Assembly: GCF_001951155.1 (NCBI RefSeq)
Contig: NZ_CP016359.1
Location: 2,132,001-2,196,000, forward strand
Length of the DNA: 64,000 bases
Direction: 5' to 3'
DNA from: Christiangramia flava JLT2011
Lineage (GTDB): Bacteria > Bacteroidota > Bacteroidia > Flavobacteriales > Flavobacteriaceae
Both the position numbers and the translations under genes were made by a program. The notes below the pieces were generated by a model. That model had not been told where the DNA came from, made no database searches, and saw nothing but the letters and a program-made list of their open reading frames with translations. Below are positions 53,323-62,407 of this stretch, one piece after another. Each line of letters starts with the position of its first letter. Within the stretch, counting starts at the first letter, position 1.

Positions 53323-54855
53323 TTGAAGAAATCTTTAAAATTTGCGATTGGCGCACTGGTTTTTATTGGCCTTCTGGCAATAGGTTTTCTGGTTTTCAAT
53401 AACTATGCGGAAAAGAAAATCAGGGCTTCGCTGGAGACCAGTTTGAAAAAGGTCAATGCATCTTTTGAGAAAGTAGACGTCAAGGTGCTTAATAGGAAAG
53501 CCGAAATTTTTCAACCGGAATTCCGCTTTAAGGGAAAAGTACTGAAGGTAGATACGATTGAAATAGATAATATCCATCTTTGGGACTATCTAACCAAAAA
53601 GAACCTGATCATTGGAGATCTGAATATTTCCAATCCCGTCATCAAAATATATAACCTTCCTCCTGACGACCAATCTGATACAATTCCGAAGAAACCCGAA
53701 AAGGAAACCGAATTTAAAAATGAGGTGTTGCTGAAGAGGGTCAAGATAATCGGTGGTAGTTTTGAGATTTTTGAAAAGGACAGTAGCCAGCATCGTTTAT
53801 TTACTTCGCTGAAAAAGCTTCGGATGGAAAATGTGCATATCAACGCCAGAACTGTCAAGGAATCGGTGCCTTTTGATTATGAACTCATCAGGATGTACTG
53901 TGACAGCTTATTTTATGATCTGGACGACCGCCACACGATGACCGCTTCCACTTTTGAAATGGATAATTTTGATATTCTTACCACTGATTTCCGCATTATT
54001 CCGAAGTATTCCCGTGCCGAGCATCAAAAGACCATCAGGGTGGAAAAAGATCGCTATAACCTGAAAATTGACACGATCAGGTTGAACAATTTCAACTGGA
54101 ATGTAGATAAAGATACGATGGAGATTACCAATTCCTTCACCGAGATACGCGGCGGAGATTTTCGGATTTATCGGGATAAATTACAACCAGATGATCCCAG
54201 TATAAAACCAATGTACAGTAAAACGATCAGGGAACTACCGATTAAACTGGGAATCGACAGTGTCAGGGTTTCTCATGTATATCTTCGGTATGAGGAAAAA
54301 GTACGGCAGGGCCGCGAACCGGGTCTGGTAGAATTTTCCGGTCTAAACGGAACGATCTATCATTTGAGCAATATCGGTATGGGTCGAAAAGCTTTTCCGG
54401 AGACTCATGTGATTGCACATGCTAACCTCATGAAGCAGGCCCCGGTAAGTATGGATCTGAAGTTTAATATTGCTGATAAAAGTGACCGATTTGAGGTTTC
54501 AGGCAGTATGAACGATTTGCAGGCCAGCCAGATTAATAATTTCCTGGAACCTGCCATGAATGTGAAAGCTGAAGGAGTGATACAGAGTATGAACTATTAT
54601 TTTGCCGGGAACGCGTATCAGGCACAGGGCAATATGAAAGTAGCCTACGAGGATTTTAAAGTGGAAGTCCTGAAAAAAGACGGAAGCGAAAAGAATAAGA
54701 TCGTTTCAGCACTTGCGAACCTGATCGTAAAGAATAAGGCTCTTAGTGAAAAAGCCGATTATAAATCGATCGAGGTACAGCGCGATCGTTCCAAATCTTT
54801 CTGGAACTATCTCTGGACCTGTATTAAAAACGGTGCGTTAAAAACCTTTCTTTAG
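53323..54855 (+). CDS. AsmA/DUF748-like membrane-anchored protein
   Basis: A 510-residue protein with a single N-terminal membrane helix (FAIGALVFIGLLAIGFLVF) and a long soluble part of repeated beta strands: KKNLIIGDLNISNPVIKIY, KRVKIIGGSFEIF, TIRLNNFNWNVDKD and a C-terminal helical end. This matches the AsmA-like or DUF748 pattern of inner-membrane proteins reaching into the periplasm and associated with lipid transport or envelope homeostasis. The start is TTG at 53323, the only in-frame start near the hydrophobic segment; this codon choice is an inference. The 3' end overlaps the converging universal stress gene by 4 bases. Confidence 0.75.
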   Translation: MKKSLKFAIGALVFIGLLAIGFLVFNNYAEKKIRASLETSLKKVNASFEKVDVKVLNRKAEIFQPEFRFKGKVLKVDTIEIDNIHLWDYLTKKNLIIGDLNISNPVIKIYNLPPDDQSDTIPKKPEKETEFKNEVLLKRVKIIGGSFEIFEKDSSQHRLFTSLKKLRMENVHINARTVKESVPFDYELIRMYCDSLFYDLDDRHTMTASTFEMDNFDILTTDFRIIPKYSRAEHQKTIRVEKDRYNLKIDTIRLNNFNWNVDKDTMEITNSFTEIRGGDFRIYRDKLQPDDPSIKPMYSKTIRELPIKLGIDSVRVSHVYLRYEEKVRQGREPGLVEFSGLNGTIYHLSNIGMGRKAFPETHVIAHANLMKQAPVSMDLKFNIADKSDRFEVSGSMNDLQASQINNFLEPAMNVKAEGVIQSMNYYFAGNAYQAQGNMKVAYEDFKVEVLKKDGSEKNKIVSALANLIVKNKALSEKADYKSIEVQRDRSKSFWNYLWTCIKNGALKTFL

Positions 54856-55676
54856 ATCTTGAAAGTGACCACTGGCCGGTTGGCGTGGTTGACCAGATCT
54901 TCACTAATGCTGCCATTGAAGAAATGCGCAAGGCCTTTCCGGCCATGCGTACTGATCCCAATAAGTCCGGCATCCATGCGCGCGGCAAAATTCAGAATAC
55001 CTTTTTCCACGCTCACGTCATTATATATATGAATTTCATGCGGGTGTTTGCTGCGACTGGTGAAATCTTTCAGGTTTTCCAGGGCATTTTCACTGGTGAG
55101 GAAATTATTGGGGGTATTCACGAATAGGAGATGCAGTTTCGCTTGAATGGTTTTAGCGAATTCTTCGGCTTTAAAAAGTGTGTGAACGTTTTCAGGATTG
55201 GCATCGGTCGCAAAAATGAAATTCTCAACCTTAAATTCCGGAATGTCATTCTTGATAACCAGCACAGGAATTTCAGAATATCTCACTACTTTCTCGGTGT
55301 TGGAGCCGATGAACATTTCGCGAAGACCACTAATACCGTGAGAACCCATAACAATAAGGTCACAGTTTTTCTCCTGGCTGATGTCCATGATTCCGTCAAA
55401 AGCGCGATGAAATTCAACGGTTTCATGCACTTTGATGCCATTCAGGAATGGTTTGGCCATAATTTTTGCAAAGTGCTGGTGGGCGAGTTTCATAAAGAAA
55501 AGAGCTTCCGGCAGGTTATGACTTTCACCCTGGATAGGATCTATAAGCTGCATGGGAAGTTCAAGCATGTGAAGCAGGTAAATTTCACTCTGGTGTTTGC
55601 GCGCAAGTTGTGCAGCCACGCGCAAAGCATTTTCGGCCTGAGGGCTGAAATCGGTTGGAACTAAAATGTTTTTCAT
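54852..55676 (-). CDS. Tandem universal stress protein (two UspA domains)
   Basis: A 274-residue protein of two Usp domains, roughly 1-145 and 150-274. Domain one opens with ILVPTDFSPQAENALRVAAQLA and has DLIVMGSHGISGL with VIKND at its end, near the ATP-binding G-x2-G-x9-G-S/T pattern; domain two has ISTHGRKGLAHFFNGS with the same type of loop. Probably binds ATP and responds to starvation or stress. A near-consensus TAAATTTA stretch lies upstream. Monocistronic. Confidence 0.9.
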   Translation of the reverse strand: MKNILVPTDFSPQAENALRVAAQLARKHQSEIYLLHMLELPMQLIDPIQGESHNLPEALFFMKLAHQHFAKIMAKPFLNGIKVHETVEFHRAFDGIMDISQEKNCDLIVMGSHGISGLREMFIGSNTEKVVRYSEIPVLVIKNDIPEFKVENFIFATDANPENVHTLFKAEEFAKTIQAKLHLLFVNTPNNFLTSENALENLKDFTSRSKHPHEIHIYNDVSVEKGILNFAARMDAGLIGISTHGRKGLAHFFNGSISEDLVNHANRPVVTFKI

Positions 55677-55751
55677 GACAAGGGATCTTATCTTAAATTT
55701 ACGAAGAATATTTCATTTGTAATCACCGTTTTATACTCCGGAAATAATTAT

Positions 55752-55759
55752 TATATTTG
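55752..55759 (+). promoter_or_regulatory. Promoter -7 element of rimP-nusA-infB
   Basis: TATATTTG, exact TAnnTTTG match, 61 bases before rimP. Leaves a leader of about 55 bases that contains the hairpin at 55787-55811. Confidence 0.6.
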
Positions 55760-55786
55760 CATCGTTGAAACTAAAAATAGTACAGC

Positions 55787-55811
55787 GAGGGGACAGATGT
55801 CCCCTCTTTTT
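55787..55811 (+). terminator. rimP leader hairpin with T-tract (attenuator)
   Basis: Perfect 8-bp stem GAGGGGAC / GTCCCCTC with loop AGAT, then TTTTT. It lies 8 bases before the rimP ATG. This has the form of the terminator-type rimP leader known for other bacteria, where NusA could feed back on its own operon. Confidence 0.75.
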
Positions 55812-55819
55812 ATAAGGTT

Positions 55820-56281
55820 ATGCTGAAGGAGAAAGTAGAAAAACTTGCGGAAAAGGTATTTGAAGAGAATAAATCCTTATTTTTAATCAGCCTTGATGTG
55901 AACGACAATAACAATATCAAGCTGGTGTTGGATGGGGATGAAGGAGTTTCTGTGAACGATTGCATCATGGTAAGTAGAGCCATAGAGCACAATCTGGACA
56001 GGGATGAAGAAGATTTTTCTCTCGAAGTAACCTCTGCCGGGGTGTCGGAACCTCTTTCCATGGCGAGGCAGTATAAAAAGAATATAGGCCGCAAATTAAA
56101 AGTCACGACCGCTCAGGAAAAATATGAGGGTACACTTGACGAGGCTAATGATGAACAGATCAAATTATCCTGGAAAGCCAGGGAGCCCAAGCCGGTAGGT
56201 AAAGGGAAGATCACGGTGCAGAAGGAGGTTGTATTGCCTTATTCTGATATTCTGGAAGCAAAAGTTAAAATAACATTTTAA
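55820..56281 (+). CDS. rimP: Ribosome maturation factor RimP
   Basis: A 153-residue two-domain factor for 30S maturation. The N-terminal alpha/beta part contains [20 protein letters not shown] and [12 protein letters not shown], and the C-terminal Sm-like barrel contains [19 protein letters not shown] and IKLSWK. Length is normal. First gene of rimP-nusA-infB, 12 bases before nusA, the universal order. Its leader hairpin suggests control by transcription termination. Confidence 0.97.
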   Translation: MLKEKVEKLAEKVFEENKSLFLISLDVNDNNNIKLVLDGDEGVSVNDCIMVSRAIEHNLDRDEEDFSLEVTSAGVSEPLSMARQYKKNIGRKLKVTTAQEKYEGTLDEANDEQIKLSWKAREPKPVGKGKITVQKEVVLPYSDILEAKVKITF

Positions 56282-56293
56282 TCACAAATTGAT

Positions 56294-57526
56294 ATGGAAA
56301 ATATCGCGTTGATTGAGTCATTCTCTGAGTTTAAGGATGATAAATTAATAGATCGGGTAACGCTGATGGCGATTCTTGAGGATGTTTTTAGAAATGCTTT
56401 AAAGAAAAAGTATGGAGAAGACGATAATTTTGATATTATTGTAAACCCAGATAAGGGTGACCTTGAGATTTGGAGAAACAGGATCGTAGTGGCAGATGGT
56501 GAAGTGGAGGATCCTAACAGGGAAATTTCCCTGACTCAGGCAAGAAAGATCGAGCCCGATTTTGAAGTGGGTGAAGATGTTTCTGAAGAAGTAAAGCTGG
56601 TCGATCTTGGAAGGCGTGCGATTCTTGCGCTGCGCCAGAACCTGATATCCAAGATCCACGAGCATGACAACACGAATATTTACAAGCAGTTTAAAGAACT
56701 TGAAGGAGAGATTTATACTGCAGAAGTTCATCATATCAGGCACAGAGCGATCATTCTTTTAGATGATGAAGGAAATGAGATCGTGCTTCCAAAAGACCGC
56801 CAGATTCCTTCAGATTTCTTCCGAAAAGGAGAAAATGTAAGGGGAATCATAGAAAGCGTCGAATTAAAAGGTAACAAGCCAACCATTATTATGTCCAGAA
56901 CGGCTCCGGCCTTCCTTGAGAAACTATTCGAACAGGAAATCCCGGAAGTCTTTGATGGACTTATTACTATTAAGAAAGTTGTGCGCGTTCCTGGTGAAAA
57001 AGCGAAAGTAGCAGTAGACTCTTACGACGATCGTATCGATCCGGTTGGAGCCTGTGTGGGAATGAAAGGTTCACGTATCCATAGTATCGTTCGCGAGCTT
57101 GGAAATGAGAACATCGATGTGATCAATTTCACCAATAATGACCAGTTATTCATCACCAGGGCCTTGAGTCCTGCGAAGATCACTTCCATGAAACTGGATG
57201 AAGAAGCAAAAACTGCTGAGGTGATGTTAAAGCCGGAAGAGGTTTCCAAGGCGATTGGTCGTGGAGGGCATAACATCAGGCTTGCCGGGCAGTTGACCGG
57301 TTACGAGATCGATGTGTACCGTGAAGGAGTAGAAGAAGATGTAGAGTTGAAAGAGTTTGCTGACGAGATCGAAGACTGGGTAATTGTGGAATTTTCGAAA
57401 ATTGGTCTGGATACTGCAAAGAGTATTCTGGAGCAGGATGTAGAAGACCTGGTACGCCGAACTGATCTTGAAGAGGAAACTGTGCGTGAAGTAATGGCAG
57501 TACTTCGTGCAGAATTTGAAGAATAA
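56294..57526 (+). CDS. nusA: Transcription termination/antitermination factor NusA
   Basis: A 410-residue RNA polymerase-binding factor. N-terminal domain (about 1-130), S1 domain (about 130-200, GEIYTAEVHHIRHRAIILLDDEG), then two KH domains with VDSYDDRIDPVGACVGMKGSRIHSIVRELGNE and the IGRGGHNIRLAGQLTGYEID segment. The acidic repeats of the E. coli C-terminus are largely absent; a short C-terminal acidic tail remains. It can both promote pausing at hairpins and help antitermination, which bears on the leader before its own operon. Confidence 0.98.
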   Translation: MENIALIESFSEFKDDKLIDRVTLMAILEDVFRNALKKKYGEDDNFDIIVNPDKGDLEIWRNRIVVADGEVEDPNREISLTQARKIEPDFEVGEDVSEEVKLVDLGRRAILALRQNLISKIHEHDNTNIYKQFKELEGEIYTAEVHHIRHRAIILLDDEGNEIVLPKDRQIPSDFFRKGENVRGIIESVELKGNKPTIIMSRTAPAFLEKLFEQEIPEVFDGLITIKKVVRVPGEKAKVAVDSYDDRIDPVGACVGMKGSRIHSIVRELGNENIDVINFTNNDQLFITRALSPAKITSMKLDEEAKTAEVMLKPEEVSKAIGRGGHNIRLAGQLTGYEIDVYREGVEEDVELKEFADEIEDWVIVEFSKIGLDTAKSILEQDVEDLVRRTDLEEETVREVMAVLRAEFEE

Positions 57527-57578
57527 TAGAAAATAATATTTCAGAATACTTAAAAGAGGTTAATTTAGAGGGCAATTT

Positions 57579-60341
57579 ATGGCAGAAGCAAAAACAATGC
57601 GATTAAATAAAGTTCTACGTGAGTTCAATATCTCGTTAGACCGGGCAGTGGAATATCTTAATTCCAAGGGCTATGAGATCGACGCACGTCCTACTACAAA
57701 AATCTCGGGAGAAATCTACGAGGTGCTTTCTGATGAATTCCAAACCGATAAGAGCAAAAAAGTAGCTTCAAAAGAAGTTGGTGAGGAGCGCAAGAAGGAA
57801 AAAGAAGAGTTGCGGAAGGAAATTGAAGAGAAGCGTAAAGCTGAGGAGGTGAAGAAGGAAGATGATCCCGTAGCTTCCCGTACCAAACTGGAAGGTCTTA
57901 AGCCGGTTGGAAAGATCGATCTTGACAAAAATTCTGGTCAGAAACCAAAAGTGGAAGAGCCGGAAGCTAAACAGGAAGAGCCTGTGAAACAAGAAGCGAA
58001 ACAGCCGAAAGAGCCAAAAGAACAGAAAGAAGAAAAGCCTGCCGAAGTGAAGGAGGAGCCAAAACCGGAAAAACCTGCTGCCCAGAAACCGGAACCTCCG
58101 AAAGAAGATAAAAAGCCTGAAAAGAAAGAAGGGAAAGCGCCTGAAAAGGCACAAGAAAAGGTTGAAGAAAAGCCCGCTGAAGAGTCTAATCGTATTGAAA
58201 CCAAATACACTAAGCTCGACGGGCCGAACTTTACCGGTAAGAAAATTGACCTCTCTCAGTTTCAGAAACCTAAGAAAAAAGACGATAAAAAGTCTGAAGA
58301 CGATAAGAAAGACAAGCGCAAAAAACGCCGTCGTCGCATCAGTAAAGATGTGAAAGGCGGGGGTGGTAATAACAACCAGCGCGGAAATAATAAAGGCGGA
58401 AAAAGAAGATCCAAACCAATTACCAAGGAGGAGCCTACTGAAGAAGAAGTACAAAAACAAGTGCGTGAAACACTTGAGAAACTTCAGGGTAAATCAAGTA
58501 AAGGAAAAGGAGCGAAGTACCGTCGTGAGAAAAGGGATCAGCACCGTCAGCGTTCCGAGCAGGAATATGCCAAGCAGGAATCTGAAGAAAAGATCCTTAA
58601 AGTTACCGAATTTGTAACAGTAAGTGAGGTGGCTACCATGATGGATGTTCCGGTGACCAAGGTGATCTCAGCCTGTATGTCTCTCGGGATGATGGTAACG
58701 ATGAACCAGCGTCTGGATGCAGAAACCTTAAGTATTGTTGCGGAAGAATTTGGCTACGAGGTAGAATTCACTACTGCTGATGTAGAAGATGAAAAAGAAG
58801 AAGTAGTTGAAAATCCTGAAGATCTTAAGCCAAGAGCGCCGATCGTTACCGTTATGGGTCACGTTGACCACGGTAAAACTTCCTTGCTGGATTACATTCG
58901 TGAAGAAAATGTGATCGCCGGTGAAAGTGGTGGAATTACTCAGCACATCGGGGCGTACGGAGTGCAGCTTTCAAGCGGACAAAAAATAACCTTCCTGGAT
59001 ACTCCTGGTCACGAGGCCTTTACGGCGATGCGTGCCCGTGGTGCTCAGGTTACTGATATTGCAATTATTGTTATTGCGGCAGATGACGACGTAATGCCTC
59101 AAACAAAAGAGGCTATTTCTCACGCTCAGGCGGCTGGAGTACCGATCGTTTTTGCGATCAACAAATCTGATCTTCCAACGGCGAATCCTGAAAAGATCAA
59201 GGAAAAGCTTGCTGCTATGAATCTTCTTGTGGAAGATTGGGGAGGAAAGATTCAGTCGCATGATATTTCGGCAAAAACCGGTAACGGTGTGAAAGAACTG
59301 CTTGAAAAAGTACTTCTGGAGGCTGAATTATTAGACCTGAAAGCGAACCCGGATAAATTATCTAATGGTACAGTCGTAGAAGCGTATCTTGACCGCGGTC
59401 GTGGATATGTTGCAACGATCCTGGTTCAGGGTGGAACCCTGAAAATTGGGGATTACGTACTGGCAGGTCGTCACAGCGGTAAGATCAAGGCGATGCATGA
59501 TGAGCGTGGTCACGAAGTGAAGGAAGCTGGGCCGTCAACCCCGGTTTCAATCCTGGGTCTGGATGGTGCGCCTCAGGCTGGTGACAGTTTCAAGGTGATG
59601 GAAGATGAAAGAGAAGCTAAAGATATCGCTGCAAGAAGAACACAATTACAACGTGAGCAGAATGTGCGTACGCAACGTCACATTACGCTTGATGAAATTG
59701 GTAGACGTATCGCTCTTGGAGACTTTAAAGAATTGAACATTATCCTGAAAGGGGATGTGGATGGTTCTGTGGAAGCGCTTACAGATAGTTTCCAGAAACT
59801 TTCTACGGAAGAGATTCAGGTGAATATTATCCATAAAGGAGTGGGTGCCATTACGGAAAGTGATGTGTTGCTGGCTTCTGCTTCCGATGCGATCATTATC
59901 GGGTTCAACGTTCGTCCGCAAGGAAATGCGAGACAGGTAGCTGATAAAGAAGAAATCGATATCAGAACCTATTCGATCATCTATGATGCGATCAATGACC
60001 TGAAAGATGCGATGGAAGGAATGCTTTCTCCGGAATTGAAAGAAGAGATTACCGGTACAGCTGAAATTCGTGAGACCTTCAAAATTTCGAAGATTGGTAC
60101 CATTGCAGGTTGTATGGTAACTTCCGGAACTATCTACCGCAGTGCCGGTGTAAGGTTGATTCGCGACGGAGTGGTGGTGTATACTGGTGAACTTGCTTCA
60201 TTGAAACGTTTTAAAGACGATGTGAAAGAGGTGAAGAAAGGTTACGATTGCGGTATGCAGGTTAAGAATTATAACGACATCAGGGTTGATGATGTGATTG
60301 AAGCCTTTAGAGAGGTGGAGGTTAAAAAGACTCTGAAATAA
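57579..60341 (+). CDS. infB: Translation initiation factor IF-2
   Basis: A 920-residue GTPase that brings initiator tRNA to the ribosome. A short N-terminal helical domain (residues 1-55) is followed by a low-complexity Lys/Glu/Pro-rich region (about 60-240) and a second basic part (to about 330). The G domain has GHVDHGKTS (about 426-434), DTPGHEAFT and NKSDL; domains II to IV follow to the C-terminus. Long, charged N-terminal regions are usual in Bacteroidetes IF-2. It is the last gene of the operon and ends at a strong terminator. Confidence 0.98.
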   Translation: MAEAKTMRLNKVLREFNISLDRAVEYLNSKGYEIDARPTTKISGEIYEVLSDEFQTDKSKKVASKEVGEERKKEKEELRKEIEEKRKAEEVKKEDDPVASRTKLEGLKPVGKIDLDKNSGQKPKVEEPEAKQEEPVKQEAKQPKEPKEQKEEKPAEVKEEPKPEKPAAQKPEPPKEDKKPEKKEGKAPEKAQEKVEEKPAEESNRIETKYTKLDGPNFTGKKIDLSQFQKPKKKDDKKSEDDKKDKRKKRRRRISKDVKGGGGNNNQRGNNKGGKRRSKPITKEEPTEEEVQKQVRETLEKLQGKSSKGKGAKYRREKRDQHRQRSEQEYAKQESEEKILKVTEFVTVSEVATMMDVPVTKVISACMSLGMMVTMNQRLDAETLSIVAEEFGYEVEFTTADVEDEKEEVVENPEDLKPRAPIVTVMGHVDHGKTSLLDYIREENVIAGESGGITQHIGAYGVQLSSGQKITFLDTPGHEAFTAMRARGAQVTDIAIIVIAADDDVMPQTKEAISHAQAAGVPIVFAINKSDLPTANPEKIKEKLAAMNLLVEDWGGKIQSHDISAKTGNGVKELLEKVLLEAELLDLKANPDKLSNGTVVEAYLDRGRGYVATILVQGGTLKIGDYVLAGRHSGKIKAMHDERGHEVKEAGPSTPVSILGLDGAPQAGDSFKVMEDEREAKDIAARRTQLQREQNVRTQRHITLDEIGRRIALGDFKELNIILKGDVDGSVEALTDSFQKLSTEEIQVNIIHKGVGAITESDVLLASASDAIIIGFNVRPQGNARQVADKEEIDIRTYSIIYDAINDLKDAMEGMLSPELKEEITGTAEIRETFKISKIGTIAGCMVTSGTIYRSAGVRLIRDGVVVYTGELASLKRFKDDVKEVKKGYDCGMQVKNYNDIRVDDVIEAFREVEVKKTLK

Positions 60342-60358
60342 GATAGATTTCCATAAAA

Positions 60359-60388
60359 GAAAAGGCCGGTGAAAACCGGCCTTTTTTT
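60359..60388 (+). terminator. Terminator of the rimP-nusA-infB operon
   Basis: AAAGGCCGGT-GAAA-ACCGGCCTTT with a GNRA tetraloop and a T-run; 18 bases after the infB stop. It also faces the SPOR gene on the minus strand. Confidence 0.95.
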
Positions 60389-60404
60389 ATGCTGTTATTT
60401 TGTC

Positions 60405-60794
60405 TTATCGTCGTTGAGGTTTAGGAATAAAAGCTGAAGGAAAATTCTCCTTGATCTTTAAAAGTGCGCGATCTGCTTCCATTCTATTTCTGAAGTTGCC
60501 TATCCAAACCTTATAATTAGGTGCTTCGTAAGTGATGCGGGAAGGATAGCTGTAGGAGGTTCGATATTTTTGCAAGATATCGTTGGCTTCACCATTATCG
60601 CCGTAAAAAAGCTGGATTACGTAACGATCGCCAATTTTCCCGTCTTCATTCAGTTCTTTTTTGACCTCCATCAAGGTCTCTATTTTTTCACTTTGTTTTA
60701 TGTTAACATTTCCTTGTTGCGCCTGGCTTTTCTGCACGAAAAACAACATAAGAAACAGGTATAATGCGAGTTGGTATAATTTGATTTTTTTCAT
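60405..60794 (-). CDS. Secreted SPOR-domain protein
   Basis: A 129-residue exported protein: signal peptide (about 1-25, hydrophobic YLFLMLFFV, end SQAQ) then one SPOR domain (about 56-125) with RYVIQLFYGDNGEANDIL and YKVWIGNFRNRMEADRALLKIKENFPSAFI, matching the strand-helix repeats that bind denuded glycan strands of peptidoglycan at division sites. Short, periplasmic, no membrane anchor after cleavage. A promoter TACATTTG stands 18 bases upstream, and the divergent act operon begins beyond it. Confidence 0.9.
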   Translation of the reverse strand: MKKIKLYQLALYLFLMLFFVQKSQAQQGNVNIKQSEKIETLMEVKKELNEDGKIGDRYVIQLFYGDNGEANDILQKYRTSYSYPSRITYEAPNYKVWIGNFRNRMEADRALLKIKENFPSAFIPKPQRR

Positions 60795-60812
60795 ATCTAT
60801 TCAGCTTTGTGA

Positions 60813-60820
60813 CAAATGTA
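60813..60820 (-). promoter_or_regulatory. Promoter -7 element of the SPOR gene
   Basis: Minus-strand TACATTTG, exact TAnnTTTG match, 18 bases before the ATG at 60794. Confidence 0.65.
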
Positions 60821-60857
60821 AAATATAATAACTTAAACAGCTCCCAATTTATTATTT

Positions 60858-60889
60858 AGAACTGTTATAAATTAACGATTAACAGTTCT
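60858..60889. promoter_or_regulatory. Perfect 10-bp-arm inverted repeat in the SPOR/act divergent gap
   Basis: AGAACTGTTA, 12 bases, TAACAGTTCT: all ten arm positions pair. It lies between the SPOR promoter and the -7 element of the act promoter, about 59 bases before the predicted act start. An operator for a dimeric regulator is the likeliest reading; no T-run follows, so it is not a terminator. Confidence 0.5.
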
Positions 60890-60918
60890 GTAACATTCCT
60901 AAAATCGTCTATAAGTAT

Positions 60919-60926
60919 TACTTTTG
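60919..60926 (+). promoter_or_regulatory. Promoter -7 element of the act (alternative complex III) operon
   Basis: TACTTTTG, exact TAnnTTTG match, 94 bases before the actA ATG. No TTTG lies at the usual upstream spacing, which would fit activation from the palindrome at 60858-60889. Confidence 0.5.
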
Positions 60927-61020
60927 TGCACGAATTTAAAGGTACCTTTTTAGGTTTTTTGCCCTAAAATACTGAGTGTAAAAACCGTACCAAAGTTTAG
61001 ACGCTAATCGAACTTACAAT

Positions 61021-62376
61021 ATGAAAAAGGTGAATTACCGCCATTCAACTTCGCGACAACTACTTTTCTGTGTAGCATTTTTGTTTTCGTTTACTTTTTT
61101 TGGGTTCGCTCAAGAGCAGGCTGCTGATAGTTCTGCGACCGAGCAATCTGGAGGAGGTGATGCTGCTGCCGCTTCTTCTTCTGATGCTTTAGGAGATGCT
61201 GCTGCTGGAAAGGAATTATTCAATACGCTATGTGCTTCATGTCACAAGCCGTATTCAGAAAGTATTGGTCCCGCTTTAAATGGTGTGACGAGCAGGCGCA
61301 GTATCGACTGGATCCATTCATGGGTGCACAATTCTTCAGCTTTGATTGCTTCTGGTGATGCGGAGGCAAAAGCTATTTTTGAAGAGTATAATCAAACTCA
61401 AATGCCGGCATTCCCGCAATTGAGCAATGATGATATCAATAATATTCTTGCTTATGTAGAGCAGCCAAAACCTGAGCCTAAAGCTGCAGCCGCTGGCGCT
61501 GCTTCTGGTGAACAGGGTGGAGGTTCTGGAGGTGGAGTTTCTGTGAACGTGATCCTGGGGATTCTTGTTTTTGTTTTAGTGGTGTTGTTGGTGGTGTTGT
61601 TCCTGGTGAACAAAACCCTTCGTAATTTCGCTGATGCTTCCGGGATTGTGCTTCCGCAAAAAGAGCAAAGAAAGCCAATCTGGAAAGCCTTTGTGGAGAA
61701 TCAGTTTTTATTGGTTGTCACTACAATCTTTGTGTTGTTGTCGGTAGGTTATTTCGCTTACGGATTTTTGATGCAGGTTGGGATCGATCAAGGATATCAG
61801 CCAATTCAGCCAATTCACTATTCTCACAGAATTCACGCTGGTGATAACCAGATCGAGTGTAAGTACTGCCACTCTTCTGCCAGGGTTTCCAAGCATTCTG
61901 GGATTCCTTCGTTGAATGTTTGTATGAACTGTCACAAGGCAATTTCTGAAGTAGCGCCTGAAACAGCTACGGAAGAGTATTCAAAAGAATATTACGATAA
62001 AGAGATCGCAAAATTATATGATGCCGTAGGTTGGGATCCTGCAACCAGAACCTATTCCGGGGAAGAAAAGCCGGTTAAGTGGGTGAAGATCCATAACCTG
62101 CCAGACTTTGTGTATTTTAACCATTCTCAGCACGTAAGTGTTGCCGGGGTTGAATGTCAGCACTGTCACGGGCAGATCCAGGAAATGGAAATAGTGCATC
62201 AGGAAGCTCCTTTAACAATGGGGTGGTGTATCAATTGTCACCGTGAAACCAACGTTAAGATGGAAGGTAATGAGTATTACGAAAAGATCCATGAGGAGTT
62301 GTCTAAGAAATATGGTGTGGAAGAACTTACCGCCGCACAGATGGGTGGAATCGAATGTGGTAAGTGTCACTACTAA
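61021..62376 (+). CDS. actA: Hexaheme cytochrome: ActA of alternative complex III with fused monoheme domain
   Basis: A 451-residue exported cytochrome c. A signal peptide (about 1-30) leads to a Gly/Ala/Ser-rich linker and a monoheme cytochrome c domain with CASCH at 71-75 and a likely Met ligand in TQMPAFP. Two membrane helices (about 178-196 and 228-250) follow, then five further CxxCH motifs: CKYCH, CMNCH, CQHCH, CINCH and CGKCH. The last five make the ActA pentaheme part of alternative complex III, which oxidises quinol and reduces a cytochrome; the N-terminal domain is a fusion with the ActE-like monoheme. It precedes actB by 31 bases. Confidence 0.92.
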   Translation: MKKVNYRHSTSRQLLFCVAFLFSFTFFGFAQEQAADSSATEQSGGGDAAAASSSDALGDAAAGKELFNTLCASCHKPYSESIGPALNGVTSRRSIDWIHSWVHNSSALIASGDAEAKAIFEEYNQTQMPAFPQLSNDDINNILAYVEQPKPEPKAAAAGAASGEQGGGSGGGVSVNVILGILVFVLVVLLVVLFLVNKTLRNFADASGIVLPQKEQRKPIWKAFVENQFLLVVTTIFVLLSVGYFAYGFLMQVGIDQGYQPIQPIHYSHRIHAGDNQIECKYCHSSARVSKHSGIPSLNVCMNCHKAISEVAPETATEEYSKEYYDKEIAKLYDAVGWDPATRTYSGEEKPVKWVKIHNLPDFVYFNHSQHVSVAGVECQHCHGQIQEMEIVHQEAPLTMGWCINCHRETNVKMEGNEYYEKIHEELSKKYGVEELTAAQMGGIECGKCHY

Positions 62377-62407
62377 TCTTGTTTTAAGAAGTTAATTTTT
62401 ATTCTAT

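Noticed and set aside
57939..58200. Short repeats of Lys/Glu/Pro codons read as a tandem DNA repeat
   Set aside because: These are low-complexity protein composition in the IF-2 linker and do not form an exact repeated unit.
57768..58460. A 230-codon Phe/Leu-rich frame opposite infB
   Set aside because: Its composition is the reverse complement of the Lys/Glu-rich linker of IF-2, not a membrane protein.
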